This document shows, one piece after another, positions 1-7,375 of a stretch of DNA of 64,000 nt. Position numbers and translations under genes: made by a program. This DNA is from Anaerolineae bacterium (GTDB lineage: Bacteria > Chloroflexota > Anaerolineae > Aggregatilineales > Phototrophicaceae): contig JAFLCG010000009.1 in NCBI GenBank assembly GCA_017303635.1, positions 186,001 through 250,000 of the forward strand. The letters are read 5' to 3'. The stretch's first letter is position 1, and every line of letters starts with the position of its first letter. The notes under the pieces are model-generated. The model saw only the letters and a list, made by a program, of their open reading frames with translations. It was not told where the DNA came from and searched no databases.

Positions 1-67
1 ATAGCTCAGCTGGCAGAGCGTCTGGTTGTGGCCCAGAAGGTCATGGGTTCAAGCCCCATTAGTCACC
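1..67 (+). tRNA. tRNA-His (GUG), 5' end missing
   Basis: The window opens at tRNA position 7. A T8-A9 pair, the D-arm, a TCTGG/CCAGA anticodon stem with loop TTGTGGC (anticodon GTG, His), and an ATGGG/CCCAT T-stem with TTCAAGC loop can all be read. The 3' acceptor strand TAGTCAC is followed by C73, which would pair with the G-1 typical of tRNA-His. CCA is not encoded, because CCTA follows. The missing bases lie outside the window. Confidence 0.95.
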
Positions 68-69
68 CT

Positions 70-99
70 AAAAAAACACCCTCACATGAGGGTGTTTTT
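70..99. terminator. Bidirectional intrinsic terminator
   Basis: An A-run (70-76) leads into a hairpin ACACCCTC/GAGGGTGT and then a T-run (94-99). The A-run acts as a U-tract on the other strand, so the element can end both the tRNA-His transcript and the converging SRPBCC gene, which stops 4 bases further on. Confidence 0.85.
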
Positions 100-102
100 G
101 AT

Positions 103-1212
103 TTATGAAGGAAGCCGCAGCCTAATGCGTTGGCGACGCTTAGACTTCCGATAACCTGCCCGGCTGCCGGTGACGACCACTGGCTTAATCGGCACGGTCA
201 ATACATCAGTAGGTGTGAATAATGTCGATGCAGCCGGGGCCGCCAAGTTGTCTTCGACTTTTGAAGCCGACTCGGCAGCCATAATAGCTTCCTCAACTTC
301 AGCCGTGATAGCAGCCATCTGCTGTGTCTGGCTAGGTCGTGGGATGCCAAATAGATCAAAGACACTGACTTCAGCCGTATCCTTGACTGAAAGCGCTGGA
401 TCAATTTCTACTGGTTGAGAACTTCCCATCGGCACTTCTGGTAAGGGTGCAGTGGAAGCAAGCGAAGCGGTTACTGGTAACTTTTCAATGATTGGTGGAG
501 CCGACACTTCCGAGTCCGCCATCGCACTGCCCGGATTAGCAACCTTCAAATCACTCAGGAAAGGAGGTTCGCCCTGGTCAGCCGAAATCTGAATAGCTGG
601 GCGCGGGCGAGTATCTTCCTGTTTGACTGGTGGCTCCTCAATGACTAACGGCGACACGGGCAGCGTTTCCTGAGTTTCCATACGGGAATGACCGTGACGA
701 GGTTTATATTGTGACCGTGCTTCATAATCTGGCGCATCGCGCATCAGTGACCGCGCAGCATAGCCCGCCTCCCCACCTAACTTACCGGTCGCCCGCCATA
801 AGTTTTTGAGGCTATCAACAATCTGACTATCAATACGACGGCGGTCACTGACTGCATTCTTCACGTTCGCAAGTAATCCGCCAGTCTCATATGTAAAAGT
901 CCACTGGACTACAGTCCCTTCAGGGGTCTCCTGCAAACGCACACGACCTTTACTCTCTTTGTAGGGTGCGCCATCCACGAACGTATATTCATATCCCAAT
1001 CCGTCATACCACGCGGTCGTCTCCAGCACTACATCTTTTCCACGTTCGGTGGTATGACGCCAACGAACTCCAACACCACTATGGCGGGGAGTTACAAAGG
1101 CTATTCGCGTGCAATCCACAATCCACTCCGGATTGCGATTAAGATCACTGATGAATTCCCAAACGAGTCCCGGCGGACGCGGAATCAGAATGCGATGGTC
1201 AACAATCGTCAT
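103..1212 (-). CDS. SRPBCC (START-like) domain protein with long disordered C-terminal tail
   Basis: 369 residues. Residues 1-145 read like the polyketide cyclase/SRPBCC hydrophobic-pocket fold: an opening strand with IPRPPGLVWEFISDLNRNPEW, then alternating strands (VRWRHTTERG, VVLETTAWYDG, GTVVQWTFTYET) and a final long helix (RRRIDSQIVDSLKNLW). Residues about 150-350 are low-complexity, rich in Pro, Ala, Ser and Glu, with no recognisable domain. The C-terminus is strongly basic (YRKSKRRQRIRLRLPS) and may bind nucleic acid or membrane. No signal peptide or membrane segment is seen. The ligand is unknown. It converges on tRNA-His and diverges from the small membrane proteins at 1.3 kb. Domain call is likely; role unknown. 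Confidence 0.75.
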   Translation of the reverse strand: MTIVDHRILIPRPPGLVWEFISDLNRNPEWIVDCTRIAFVTPRHSGVGVRWRHTTERGKDVVLETTAWYDGLGYEYTFVDGAPYKESKGRVRLQETPEGTVVQWTFTYETGGLLANVKNAVSDRRRIDSQIVDSLKNLWRATGKLGGEAGYAARSLMRDAPDYEARSQYKPRHGHSRMETQETLPVSPLVIEEPPVKQEDTRPRPAIQISADQGEPPFLSDLKVANPGSAMADSEVSAPPIIEKLPVTASLASTAPLPEVPMGSSQPVEIDPALSVKDTAEVSVFDLFGIPRPSQTQQMAAITAEVEEAIMAAESASKVEDNLAAPAASTLFTPTDVLTVPIKPVVVTGSRAGYRKSKRRQRIRLRLPS

Positions 1213-1308
1213 AAGCTATCCAGCGCGTAGGCGAGGTCATTGTCCTGTGCTAAACTGATCTAGTTGGATTGTACCATAAGTCACAGGGTATATGCCGGAG
1301 AAGCGCTT

Positions 1309-1587
1309 GTGCCGGGACCCAATGCCACATTTGCCTTTATTATTGCCACCTTACTCGGTGCAGTATTTCACTTGGTCGTAGGTGGAGATGTACGCCGCTT
1401 AGCCCTATTCCTGTTGGCAGGTTGGATTGGCTTTGGCCTAGGCCATACCCTCGGCGTAATTATGGATATCAACTTATTCAATATCGGTACTTTGCGGATT
1501 GTGGCTGGTATCGCTGGCGCTGTGATTGCGTTACTTGCGGCTGCGTTCTTCACAGGTAACCGTCGAACCGGACGCTCTCTTCGTTAA
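1309..1587 (+). CDS. Small polytopic membrane protein of unknown function
   Basis: I place the start at GTG 1309, giving 92 residues, because GGAG lies about 8 bases upstream. The frame extends back to TTG 1264 without a good ribosome site. Three hydrophobic helices are visible: FAFIIATLLGAVFHLVV, LALFLLAGWIGFGLGHTLGV and RIVAGIAGAVIALLAAAFF. The protein ends in a basic tail (NRRTGRSLR). It is the first of three tightly packed small membrane-protein genes (1309-2366), probably one transcript. I do not recognise the family with certainty; it resembles short, uncharacterised Chloroflexota membrane proteins. Confidence 0.6.
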   Translation: MPGPNATFAFIIATLLGAVFHLVVGGDVRRLALFLLAGWIGFGLGHTLGVIMDINLFNIGTLRIVAGIAGAVIALLAAAFFTGNRRTGRSLR

Positions 1588-1591
1588 AATT

Positions 1592-2092
1592 ATGCTTGAG
1601 ACTTCTGCCCCCCCTCCCCAACCACCGGAATCCACTGATGAAAGCCTGAACTGGCCGTTACTAATTCGCCGTGTGAGCCTTAGCATTGCACTTGTAACGC
1701 TAGGTATATTTCTAATCGGTCTGTATTTGGCGTTTAGTAACGCTCCAGTGAATGCCCCGCGCATACAGGTGATCCGTGAAATATTGACAACTATCTTGCT
1801 CTTACTCTCTATCGTTGTTATAGCGGCACTCACACTGTTGATCCTGCAAATCATTCGGTTAGTCAGCACTATTCGTCATGAAACTAAACCGATACTGGAC
1901 ACAACCCGCGAGACATTGATCGGAGCCAAGGGGAGTGTCGAATTCGTCGGCAAACACGTCTCTGAACCCATCATACGTTTTACAGCCTGGAGCAGCGGAT
2001 TTTGGCTGCTAATACGTGATCTGGGAGGAATCCGTCGTGCTATCCAGCGCCCCCCCAATCCCATCGCGTCTCAGGAGGATACCGATGCCTGA
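1592..2092 (+). CDS. Two-helix membrane protein, DUF948-like
   Basis: 166 residues from ATG 1592, four bases after the previous stop. The frame is open back to 1526, but that would overlap the upstream gene. After a Pro-rich N-terminus (APPPQPPES) come two membrane helices (VSLSIALVTLGIFLIGLYLAF and ILTTILLLLSIVVIAALTLLIL). An amphipathic region follows (HETKPILDTTRETLIGAKGSVEFVGKHVSEPI). That pattern resembles DUF948-type proteins, often found next to YtxH-like proteins, as here. Function unknown. The stop overlaps the next gene by 8 bases, implying coupled translation. Confidence 0.6.
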   Translation: MLETSAPPPQPPESTDESLNWPLLIRRVSLSIALVTLGIFLIGLYLAFSNAPVNAPRIQVIREILTTILLLLSIVVIAALTLLILQIIRLVSTIRHETKPILDTTRETLIGAKGSVEFVGKHVSEPIIRFTAWSSGFWLLIRDLGGIRRAIQRPPNPIASQEDTDA

Positions 2093-2366
2093 ATCTCGCT
2101 TCAGTATGAATAGCGGAACTCTAATCAGCGGGTTTGTGCTCGGATTAGTAATTGGGGCAGTCATGGCCGTGCTCTGGCCGAACCGGCAGACAGCAGAACT
2201 TCCCATCTCGGCACCTTCGGCCTCCCTTCCGCTGTCATCAAAAACCAAACAAACACCTGCATCCATCCCTGGTCCAGCGATGACACAAGTTGACCCGGTA
2301 ACAATTAGCCGGGAACGTGGTCAAGTGGCGGCGCGTCACCGTCGTCAGGAACTGGGATTGCGATAA
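2085..2366 (+). CDS. YtxH-like single-pass membrane protein
   Basis: 93 residues from ATG 2085, preceded by a consensus AGGAGG at 2073-2078 with 6-base spacing, which fixes the start. The Gly-rich helix SGFVLGLVIGAVMAVLWPN near the N-terminus matches the hallmark of the YtxH/gas-vesicle-associated family (a GxxxGxxxG helix followed by Pro). The rest is a hydrophilic tail with a basic end (RGQVAARHRRQELGLR). YtxH proteins are linked to general stress in Bacillus, but no molecular role is established. It is the third gene of a small membrane-protein cluster and overlaps the DUF948-like gene. Confidence 0.65.
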   Translation: MPESRFSMNSGTLISGFVLGLVIGAVMAVLWPNRQTAELPISAPSASLPLSSKTKQTPASIPGPAMTQVDPVTISRERGQVAARHRRQELGLR

Positions 2367-2420
2367 CGGTCCTAGATCATGGTTTCATCAGCTCCATAAA
2401 ATCCTATTCCCATCAGAGTT

Positions 2421-2454
2421 TTATCAACAAATCCACAAACGGACTATAGTCCGT
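2421..2454 (+). promoter_or_regulatory. Promoter with 16-bp perfect palindromic operator over the -10 box
   Basis: ACGGACTATAGTCCGT at 2439-2454 is a perfect 16-bp palindrome. It contains TATAGT (2445-2450), a 5/6 match to the -10 consensus, with TTATCA (2421-2426, 4/6) 18 bases upstream as -35. A dimeric repressor bound here would block RNA polymerase. The genes downstream (VOC dioxygenase and hydrolase) resemble the Bacillus mhq genes, which are controlled by a MarR-type repressor through palindromes. No regulator gene lies in this part of the window. Confidence 0.6.
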
Positions 2455-2523
2455 AAGAGAACCTGACACTGCATTGTCTATATCCCAGAACCTGAGCTGT
2501 ATTGTAAATATCGGAGCTTGACC

Positions 2524-3591
2524 ATGAAAATCCTCGGTCTGCATCACATCACACTGATATCGTCGGATGCCCAGCGTACAGTAGACTTCTACACCCGAAT
2601 GCTTGGTCTACGCCTGGTCAAACAGACGGTCAACTTTGATGATCCCACGAGCTATCATTTGTACTTTGGTGATGATTTAGGTCGCCCCGGTACAGCGATT
2701 ACCTTCTTCGAGTGGAAAGGCGCGGCTCGAGGCTATGCGGGCATTGGCGGCACACATCACTTTGCACTTACCACAGCGGACTACAATAGCTTGCTGAAGT
2801 GGAAACGTTGGTTGACCGACCATCAAATCCAGGTCGATGGACCCTTTGACCGGCACTACTTTAAATCCATCTACTTCCGTGATCCGGATGGAACCATTGT
2901 CGAAATTGCCACGCATGGTCCTGGTTGGACAATCGATGAAGCGCCAGAATTGATCGGCACTGAACACCGTCATCCACCAACTGAAATGCTGGCCAGCAAC
3001 CGTGATGAAGCCCGCATCAAAACAGAAACTTGGCTGGATCCAATCGACTCTATCACCCTGGATATGGCCCTCATGAAAGGGATGCATCACATCACAGCCA
3101 TTGGTTCGGACATCCAACGGACAAATACGTTCTATACAGAAGTGCTAGGGATGCGGCGGGTAAAGATGACATCGAATTTCGATGACCCGACATCGGCTCA
3201 TTGGTACTGGGGTGTAGATGATGGCAAACCGGGCACACTAATGACCTATTTCGAGCGCAAAGCGGCTGAAACTCGTGGAACCCGTTATGGCGCTGGCCAA
3301 ACCCACCACGTCGCATTCGCGGTTGCTGATGAAGCGGAACAGGTCGAGTGGCGCATCCGACTGAGCAAGGCCGGTTATCGAGTATCACCCATAATGGATC
3401 GAGTGTACTTCAAGAGCATTTACACTAATGACCCAGATGGCCATATCATCGAGTTGGCGACTGTCGGCCCCGGGTTCGTTCTGGATGAATCCTCGGCTGA
3501 ATTGGGTACACATTTGATGCTCCCTCCCTGGCTGGAAAAAGACCGCCAGGCGATTGAAAGCTTGCTTTCACCGCTCCATGTCTCAGCCTGA
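2524..3591 (+). CDS. mhqO: Ring-cleaving dioxygenase, two-domain VOC family (MhqO-like)
   Basis: 355 residues from ATG 2524; GGAG lies about 9 bases upstream. Two vicinal-oxygen-chelate modules are clear. Module 1 starts GLHHITLISSDAQRTVDFYTRMLG and module 2 (about residue 182 on) starts GMHHITAIGSDIQRTNTFYTEVLG. Each ends in the metal-ligand strand DPDGTIVEIATHGPG or DPDGHIIELATVGPG, and each has an HH pair near its start and a THH motif mid-module. Family members (MhqO, YkcA) are thought to open hydroquinone or catechol rings. The next gene, 23 bases on, is an MhqD-like hydrolase, which supports a quinone or electrophile detoxification pair. The actual substrate cannot be told. Confidence 0.85.
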   Translation: MKILGLHHITLISSDAQRTVDFYTRMLGLRLVKQTVNFDDPTSYHLYFGDDLGRPGTAITFFEWKGAARGYAGIGGTHHFALTTADYNSLLKWKRWLTDHQIQVDGPFDRHYFKSIYFRDPDGTIVEIATHGPGWTIDEAPELIGTEHRHPPTEMLASNRDEARIKTETWLDPIDSITLDMALMKGMHHITAIGSDIQRTNTFYTEVLGMRRVKMTSNFDDPTSAHWYWGVDDGKPGTLMTYFERKAAETRGTRYGAGQTHHVAFAVADEAEQVEWRIRLSKAGYRVSPIMDRVYFKSIYTNDPDGHIIELATVGPGFVLDESSAELGTHLMLPPWLEKDRQAIESLLSPLHVSA

Positions 3592-3614
3592 CCATTGCAG
3601 GAGAAAGCCTAATT

Positions 3615-4256
3615 ATGTCGCACCAATTCCATCAGGGCCAACCAGTATTGCACGTTGGGGCTGCCCTCGATCAGGCCAAAGCTGTTGTTCTCATGCTGCA
3701 TGGGCGGGGTGCCAGCGCCGAGGATATTCTCTCGCTCTCCTCTGAGTTCAAGCATAATCAAGTCGCGTACCTTGCCCCACAGGCAGCGGGCTATCAATGG
3801 TATCCCAACCGCTTCATCGCCCCGATCGAGTCGAATGAACCCTATCTTTCATCGGCCTTAACGGTCATTGGTGATCTAATCAATCATGTACAGGCAGCGG
3901 GCATTCCGCAGGAACAGATTGTCCTGTTGGGGTTTTCGCAGGGGGCCTGCCTGGCACTGGAGTACAGTGCTCGAAAAGCAATGCGTTATGGAGGAGTAAT
4001 TGGCCTGAGTGGAGCCTTGATTGGGCCATCAGACACACCACGCACATATCCAGGCACATTGAACAGGACCCCGGTGTTCCTCGGTTGCAGTGATGTGGAC
4101 TTCCATATTCCGGTCGATCGAGTAATCGAGAGTGCCTCTGTATTCCGGCAGATGGGCGCTACGGTCACAGAGCGTATCTATCCCAACATGGGGCATACCA
4201 TCAATGAAGACGAGATCGGTTTTGTGGATGATCTGCTTAGGTCGCTTGTGGGCTAG
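3615..4256 (+). CDS. Phospholipase/carboxylesterase family alpha/beta hydrolase (MhqD-like)
   Basis: 213 residues, close to the usual length of the family (about 200-220). The oxyanion-hole motif is VLMLHGRGA and the nucleophile elbow is LLGFSQGA (Ser about residue 107). The charge-relay Asp is in CSDVDFHIP and the His in NMGHTIN. No signal peptide, so cytosolic. GGAG in the gap to the preceding gene serves as ribosome site. Co-transcription with the VOC dioxygenase mirrors the pairing of MhqO and MhqD functions in Firmicutes, where the hydrolase is induced by quinones. The substrate is inferred only. Confidence 0.85.
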   Translation: MSHQFHQGQPVLHVGAALDQAKAVVLMLHGRGASAEDILSLSSEFKHNQVAYLAPQAAGYQWYPNRFIAPIESNEPYLSSALTVIGDLINHVQAAGIPQEQIVLLGFSQGACLALEYSARKAMRYGGVIGLSGALIGPSDTPRTYPGTLNRTPVFLGCSDVDFHIPVDRVIESASVFRQMGATVTERIYPNMGHTINEDEIGFVDDLLRSLVG

Positions 4257-4274
4257 ATCGAAATGAGGGAAGAT

Positions 4275-4310
4275 AGACATGGAAGAGATTCCTTCCATGT
4301 CTGTTTTATT
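4275..4310 (+). terminator. Intrinsic terminator after the mhq-like pair
   Basis: A perfect 11-bp stem AGACATGGAAG/CTTCCATGTCT with a 6-base loop is followed by GTTTTATT. It separates the mhq-like transcript from fhs, which starts 15 bases later and therefore depends on read-through or a promoter inside the hairpin region. Confidence 0.8.
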
Positions 4311-4324
4311 ATTTCAGGTGAAAT

Positions 4325-6025
4325 ATGATTCCCTCTGATCTCGCTATCGCACAATCTGCCAAACTCGTCCATATCAATCGTATTGCTGAACAACTCGGGT
4401 TAGACCCAGAGACTGACCTCGAGCATTATGGCAAATACATGGCCAAGGTGGAATTAAGTGCGTTGGAAAAACTTAAAGACCGCCCCCAGGCCAAATATAT
4501 CGATGTCACCGCCATAACTCCTACACCGTTAGGCGAAGGAAAAACCACTGCCGCTGTTGGCCTGGGCCAAGCTCTGAATCATATTGGCAAGAGAGCTGTT
4601 ATTACCATTCGGCAACCATCACAGGGGCCAACCTTTGGCATCAAAGGAGGAGCTGCCGGGGGCGGTTACAGTCAGGTCGTCCCGATGGAGAAGTTCAATT
4701 TACATCTCACAGGCGATATTCATGCCATCACGGCTGCCCACAACTTGATTGCAGCCATGATTGACAACCATCTCTATCATAGCAATGCACTGAACATCTC
4801 ACCGCATAACATTGTCTGGCGACGCGTGTTGGACTTAAACGACCGAGCGCTGCGAAATGTGATCGTGGGATTAGGTGAAAAAGAGGATGGAATCCCCCGC
4901 CAAACTGGTTTTGACATCACCGTTGCGTCCGAGTTAATGGCAATCCTTGCGCTGACAACCTCGCTCGAAGACCTGCGTGCCCGAATCGGGCGTATGGTCA
5001 TAGCTTACGACTCGAACAAGAAACCCGTTACAGCTGAAGATCTCAAGGCCGCAGGTGCTGCGACAGTCCTACTACAAGATGCAATTAAGCCAACCCTAAT
5101 GCAGACGCTGGAAAATACCCCAGCCTTAGTTCATTGCGGCCCCTTCGCCAATATTGCCCACGGAAATTCATCTGTATTGGCTGATATGTTAGCGGTACGC
5201 TGCGCGGATTATGTCATAACAGAATCAGGATTTGGTGCTGACATCGGTGCTGAGAAATTCTTCAATATCAAGTGTCGCGCTTCAGGCTTACGGCCTAATG
5301 CAGCCGTACTCGTAGTAACCGTGCGAGCAATTAAGGCTCACACCGGGAAATATCGTATTACCGCTGGCAAGCCCCTCGACCCGGCCCTGGTTAGCGAAAA
5401 CCTCGCGGATGTTGAAGCCGGAGCCGTCAATATGATCCGTCATCTGGAAAATATGCGAGCCTTTGGCGTCAATCCGGTAGTCGCAATTAACCACTTCGCC
5501 ACTGATTCCGAGCGTGAAGTCGAACTAATTCGTAAAATTGCAATAGAAGCCGGCGCAAGCGGGGCAGCAGTCGCCCGCCACTGGGCTGAAGGTGGCAAGG
5601 GTGCCACCGAATTAGCCGAAATAGTCGTCAGTGCCTGTGAGCAACCCAATGATTTCCAGTTCCTCTATCCGTTGGAATGGTCAATCAAACAGAAGATCGA
5701 AACGATTGCCCGCAAAATATATCGTGCCGAAGGAGTAGACTTCACTCCAGAGGCCGAAAAACAAATTGCTGGTTTTGAATCAAATGGTTTCGGTCAGTTA
5801 CCAATCTGCATGGCCAAAACCCACCTGAGTTTTACAGCCGATCCTACGCTCAAAGGTGCCCCATCTGGTTTCCGGTTACCAATTCGTGAAGTCCGAGCCT
5901 CGGTAGGAGCAGGTTTCATTTATCCATTATGCGGTGAGATGCGTACTATGCCGGGCTTACCGAAAACCCCAGCAGCCGAAGCCGTTGACCTCAATGACGA
6001 AGGACAAGTGGTCGGCTTATTCTAA
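4325..6025 (+). CDS. fhs: Formate-tetrahydrofolate ligase
   Basis: 566 residues, the normal length. Catalyses ATP-dependent joining of formate and tetrahydrofolate to 10-formyl-THF in cytosolic one-carbon metabolism. The nucleotide loop TPTPLGEGKTT is at residues 65-75. Other family signatures are QPSQGPTFGIKGGAAGGGYSQV, the TGDIHAITAAHNL block and the FGADIGAEKF block. It stands alone between a terminator and a minus-strand kinase. No folD or acetogenesis genes are adjacent, so it may serve purine and serine one-carbon supply and not a Wood-Ljungdahl operon. Confidence 0.97.
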   Translation: MIPSDLAIAQSAKLVHINRIAEQLGLDPETDLEHYGKYMAKVELSALEKLKDRPQAKYIDVTAITPTPLGEGKTTAAVGLGQALNHIGKRAVITIRQPSQGPTFGIKGGAAGGGYSQVVPMEKFNLHLTGDIHAITAAHNLIAAMIDNHLYHSNALNISPHNIVWRRVLDLNDRALRNVIVGLGEKEDGIPRQTGFDITVASELMAILALTTSLEDLRARIGRMVIAYDSNKKPVTAEDLKAAGAATVLLQDAIKPTLMQTLENTPALVHCGPFANIAHGNSSVLADMLAVRCADYVITESGFGADIGAEKFFNIKCRASGLRPNAAVLVVTVRAIKAHTGKYRITAGKPLDPALVSENLADVEAGAVNMIRHLENMRAFGVNPVVAINHFATDSEREVELIRKIAIEAGASGAAVARHWAEGGKGATELAEIVVSACEQPNDFQFLYPLEWSIKQKIETIARKIYRAEGVDFTPEAEKQIAGFESNGFGQLPICMAKTHLSFTADPTLKGAPSGFRLPIREVRASVGAGFIYPLCGEMRTMPGLPKTPAAEAVDLNDEGQVVGLF

Positions 6026-6048
6026 ACTGGATAAACAGTCGGCACTAC

Positions 6049-7152
6049 TTATGGAGTTGGATTGACCAGTGGAATCTGCACATAAAGTGTAGTGCCGACT
6101 TTCGGCTCGCTACGGATATCAATCCGGGCGTTATAGAGTTCAAGCAGGCGCCGCGCAACAGTAAATCCCAGGCCAATTCCTTGTTGTTCGTAGAGTTCCC
6201 GCTCGAACTGGACATACTCTCCCAGTTGTTTTATCTGCAAGGCTGTCATCCCACGACCCCGATCTGCAATAACGATAGTCCAGTTACCGCTTCGAGTAGT
6301 GGTAGTCACAGTGACTGCTGTACCAGATTCAGAAAACTTAAAAGCATTATCGACGAGTTCAGCCAACACCTTATGCAAATGAATATCCGAAATAGCAATA
6401 GCCGCACCGACCGCCTCAATATGTGCATCCGATTCCCGATGATGCCGTTTTGCCGCTTGCTGGAATTCTAAATTTAGAATTCGTACGCTGGAATTCAGAC
6501 TAAGCTTCTGGGATAACAGTTCAGGATTAAACTGTCCCCTGCCTAATTCAAGTTGGGTTAATAACAAGTAATTCTCAACGAGATGGTTTAGCCGCGCACC
6601 TGAACGATAGATCGTCTCCAGCATCGGTCGGATTTGATGCGGTTCGGTGGGATGTTCATCATCTAGCAAGAGTTCAGAATAACCAAGAATAGACATCAAG
6701 GGAGTGCGAAATTCGTGCGGCAAGGCTAGGCGCAAGTTACCGCGCATATCTTCAAGTAGGCGTTTGAAGTCCCCTGTAATGCTTTCCTGCCGAGCGATGC
6801 GCGACCGAATAGCATTCAACAATTCTGCCGGTTGAAACGGCTTGACGAGGTAGTCATCAGCACCCAGATTCATTCCGCGACGAACATCTTCACGCGAGCC
6901 AAGTGCAGTAACGAAAAGAAGAGGTATGCTGGCTGTCTCTGGGTGCTGGCGGAGTTCCTCGAGTATCTTATAACCATTCATATCCGGCAGCATGATGTCA
7001 CAGATAATCAAGTCAGGCACATACTTCTTTGCGAGTTGTAAGCCATCTGCCCCATTCACAACACCTTCAACTTCATAATTTTCTTCCTGCAATAAGTACA
7101 CCATATCATTCAAGATCTGCGTTTCGTCTTCGATGACCAGTATACGTGTCAT
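6049..7152 (-). CDS. Hybrid response regulator-histidine kinase (REC first, kinase second)
   Basis: 367 residues, soluble, no sensor or membrane segment. Residues 1-120 form a receiver domain with acidic pocket EDE (8-10), phospho-acceptor D52 (ICDIMLPDMNG) and K104 (VKPF). HisKA follows with the H-box LPHEFRTPL (H146). HATPase_c follows with the N-box ELVDNAFKFS, G1 box DRGRGM and G2 GIGLGFTVA. REC at the N-terminus makes it a relay kinase whose activity is probably set by another kinase phosphorylating D52. No partner regulator gene adjoins it. It is divergent from the GH2 operon, so the gap 7153-7375 holds both promoters. Confidence 0.9.
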   Translation of the reverse strand: MTRILVIEDETQILNDMVYLLQEENYEVEGVVNGADGLQLAKKYVPDLIICDIMLPDMNGYKILEELRQHPETASIPLLFVTALGSREDVRRGMNLGADDYLVKPFQPAELLNAIRSRIARQESITGDFKRLLEDMRGNLRLALPHEFRTPLMSILGYSELLLDDEHPTEPHQIRPMLETIYRSGARLNHLVENYLLLTQLELGRGQFNPELLSQKLSLNSSVRILNLEFQQAAKRHHRESDAHIEAVGAAIAISDIHLHKVLAELVDNAFKFSESGTAVTVTTTTRSGNWTIVIADRGRGMTALQIKQLGEYVQFERELYEQQGIGLGFTVARRLLELYNARIDIRSEPKVGTTLYVQIPLVNPTP

Positions 7153-7375
7153 AGTGGATCAGGCTCACTCAATGCGGTTCATTCTACACAAACTTAAACT
7201 GACAGCGTTCATCATGGCTGATTCATGACAGACTCTACCTGCACTCACAGATAAATGTCCATAAAGGCTTAAATAGAGTTAAGGGGATTATTGCCATTGG
7301 GTCGCCAGCCACCCATCCACGTTCTATAATTGAAAGGATCAAGTTCGGCTCCTAATTATAGAGAGGATCATATTC

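Noticed and set aside
7324..7361. CTATAATT/AATTATAG repeat before the GH2 gene as an operator
   Set aside because: The left arm contains TATAAT, but no matching -35 is found at 16-18 bases and the arms are AT-rich 8-mers 22 bases apart, so chance is likely.
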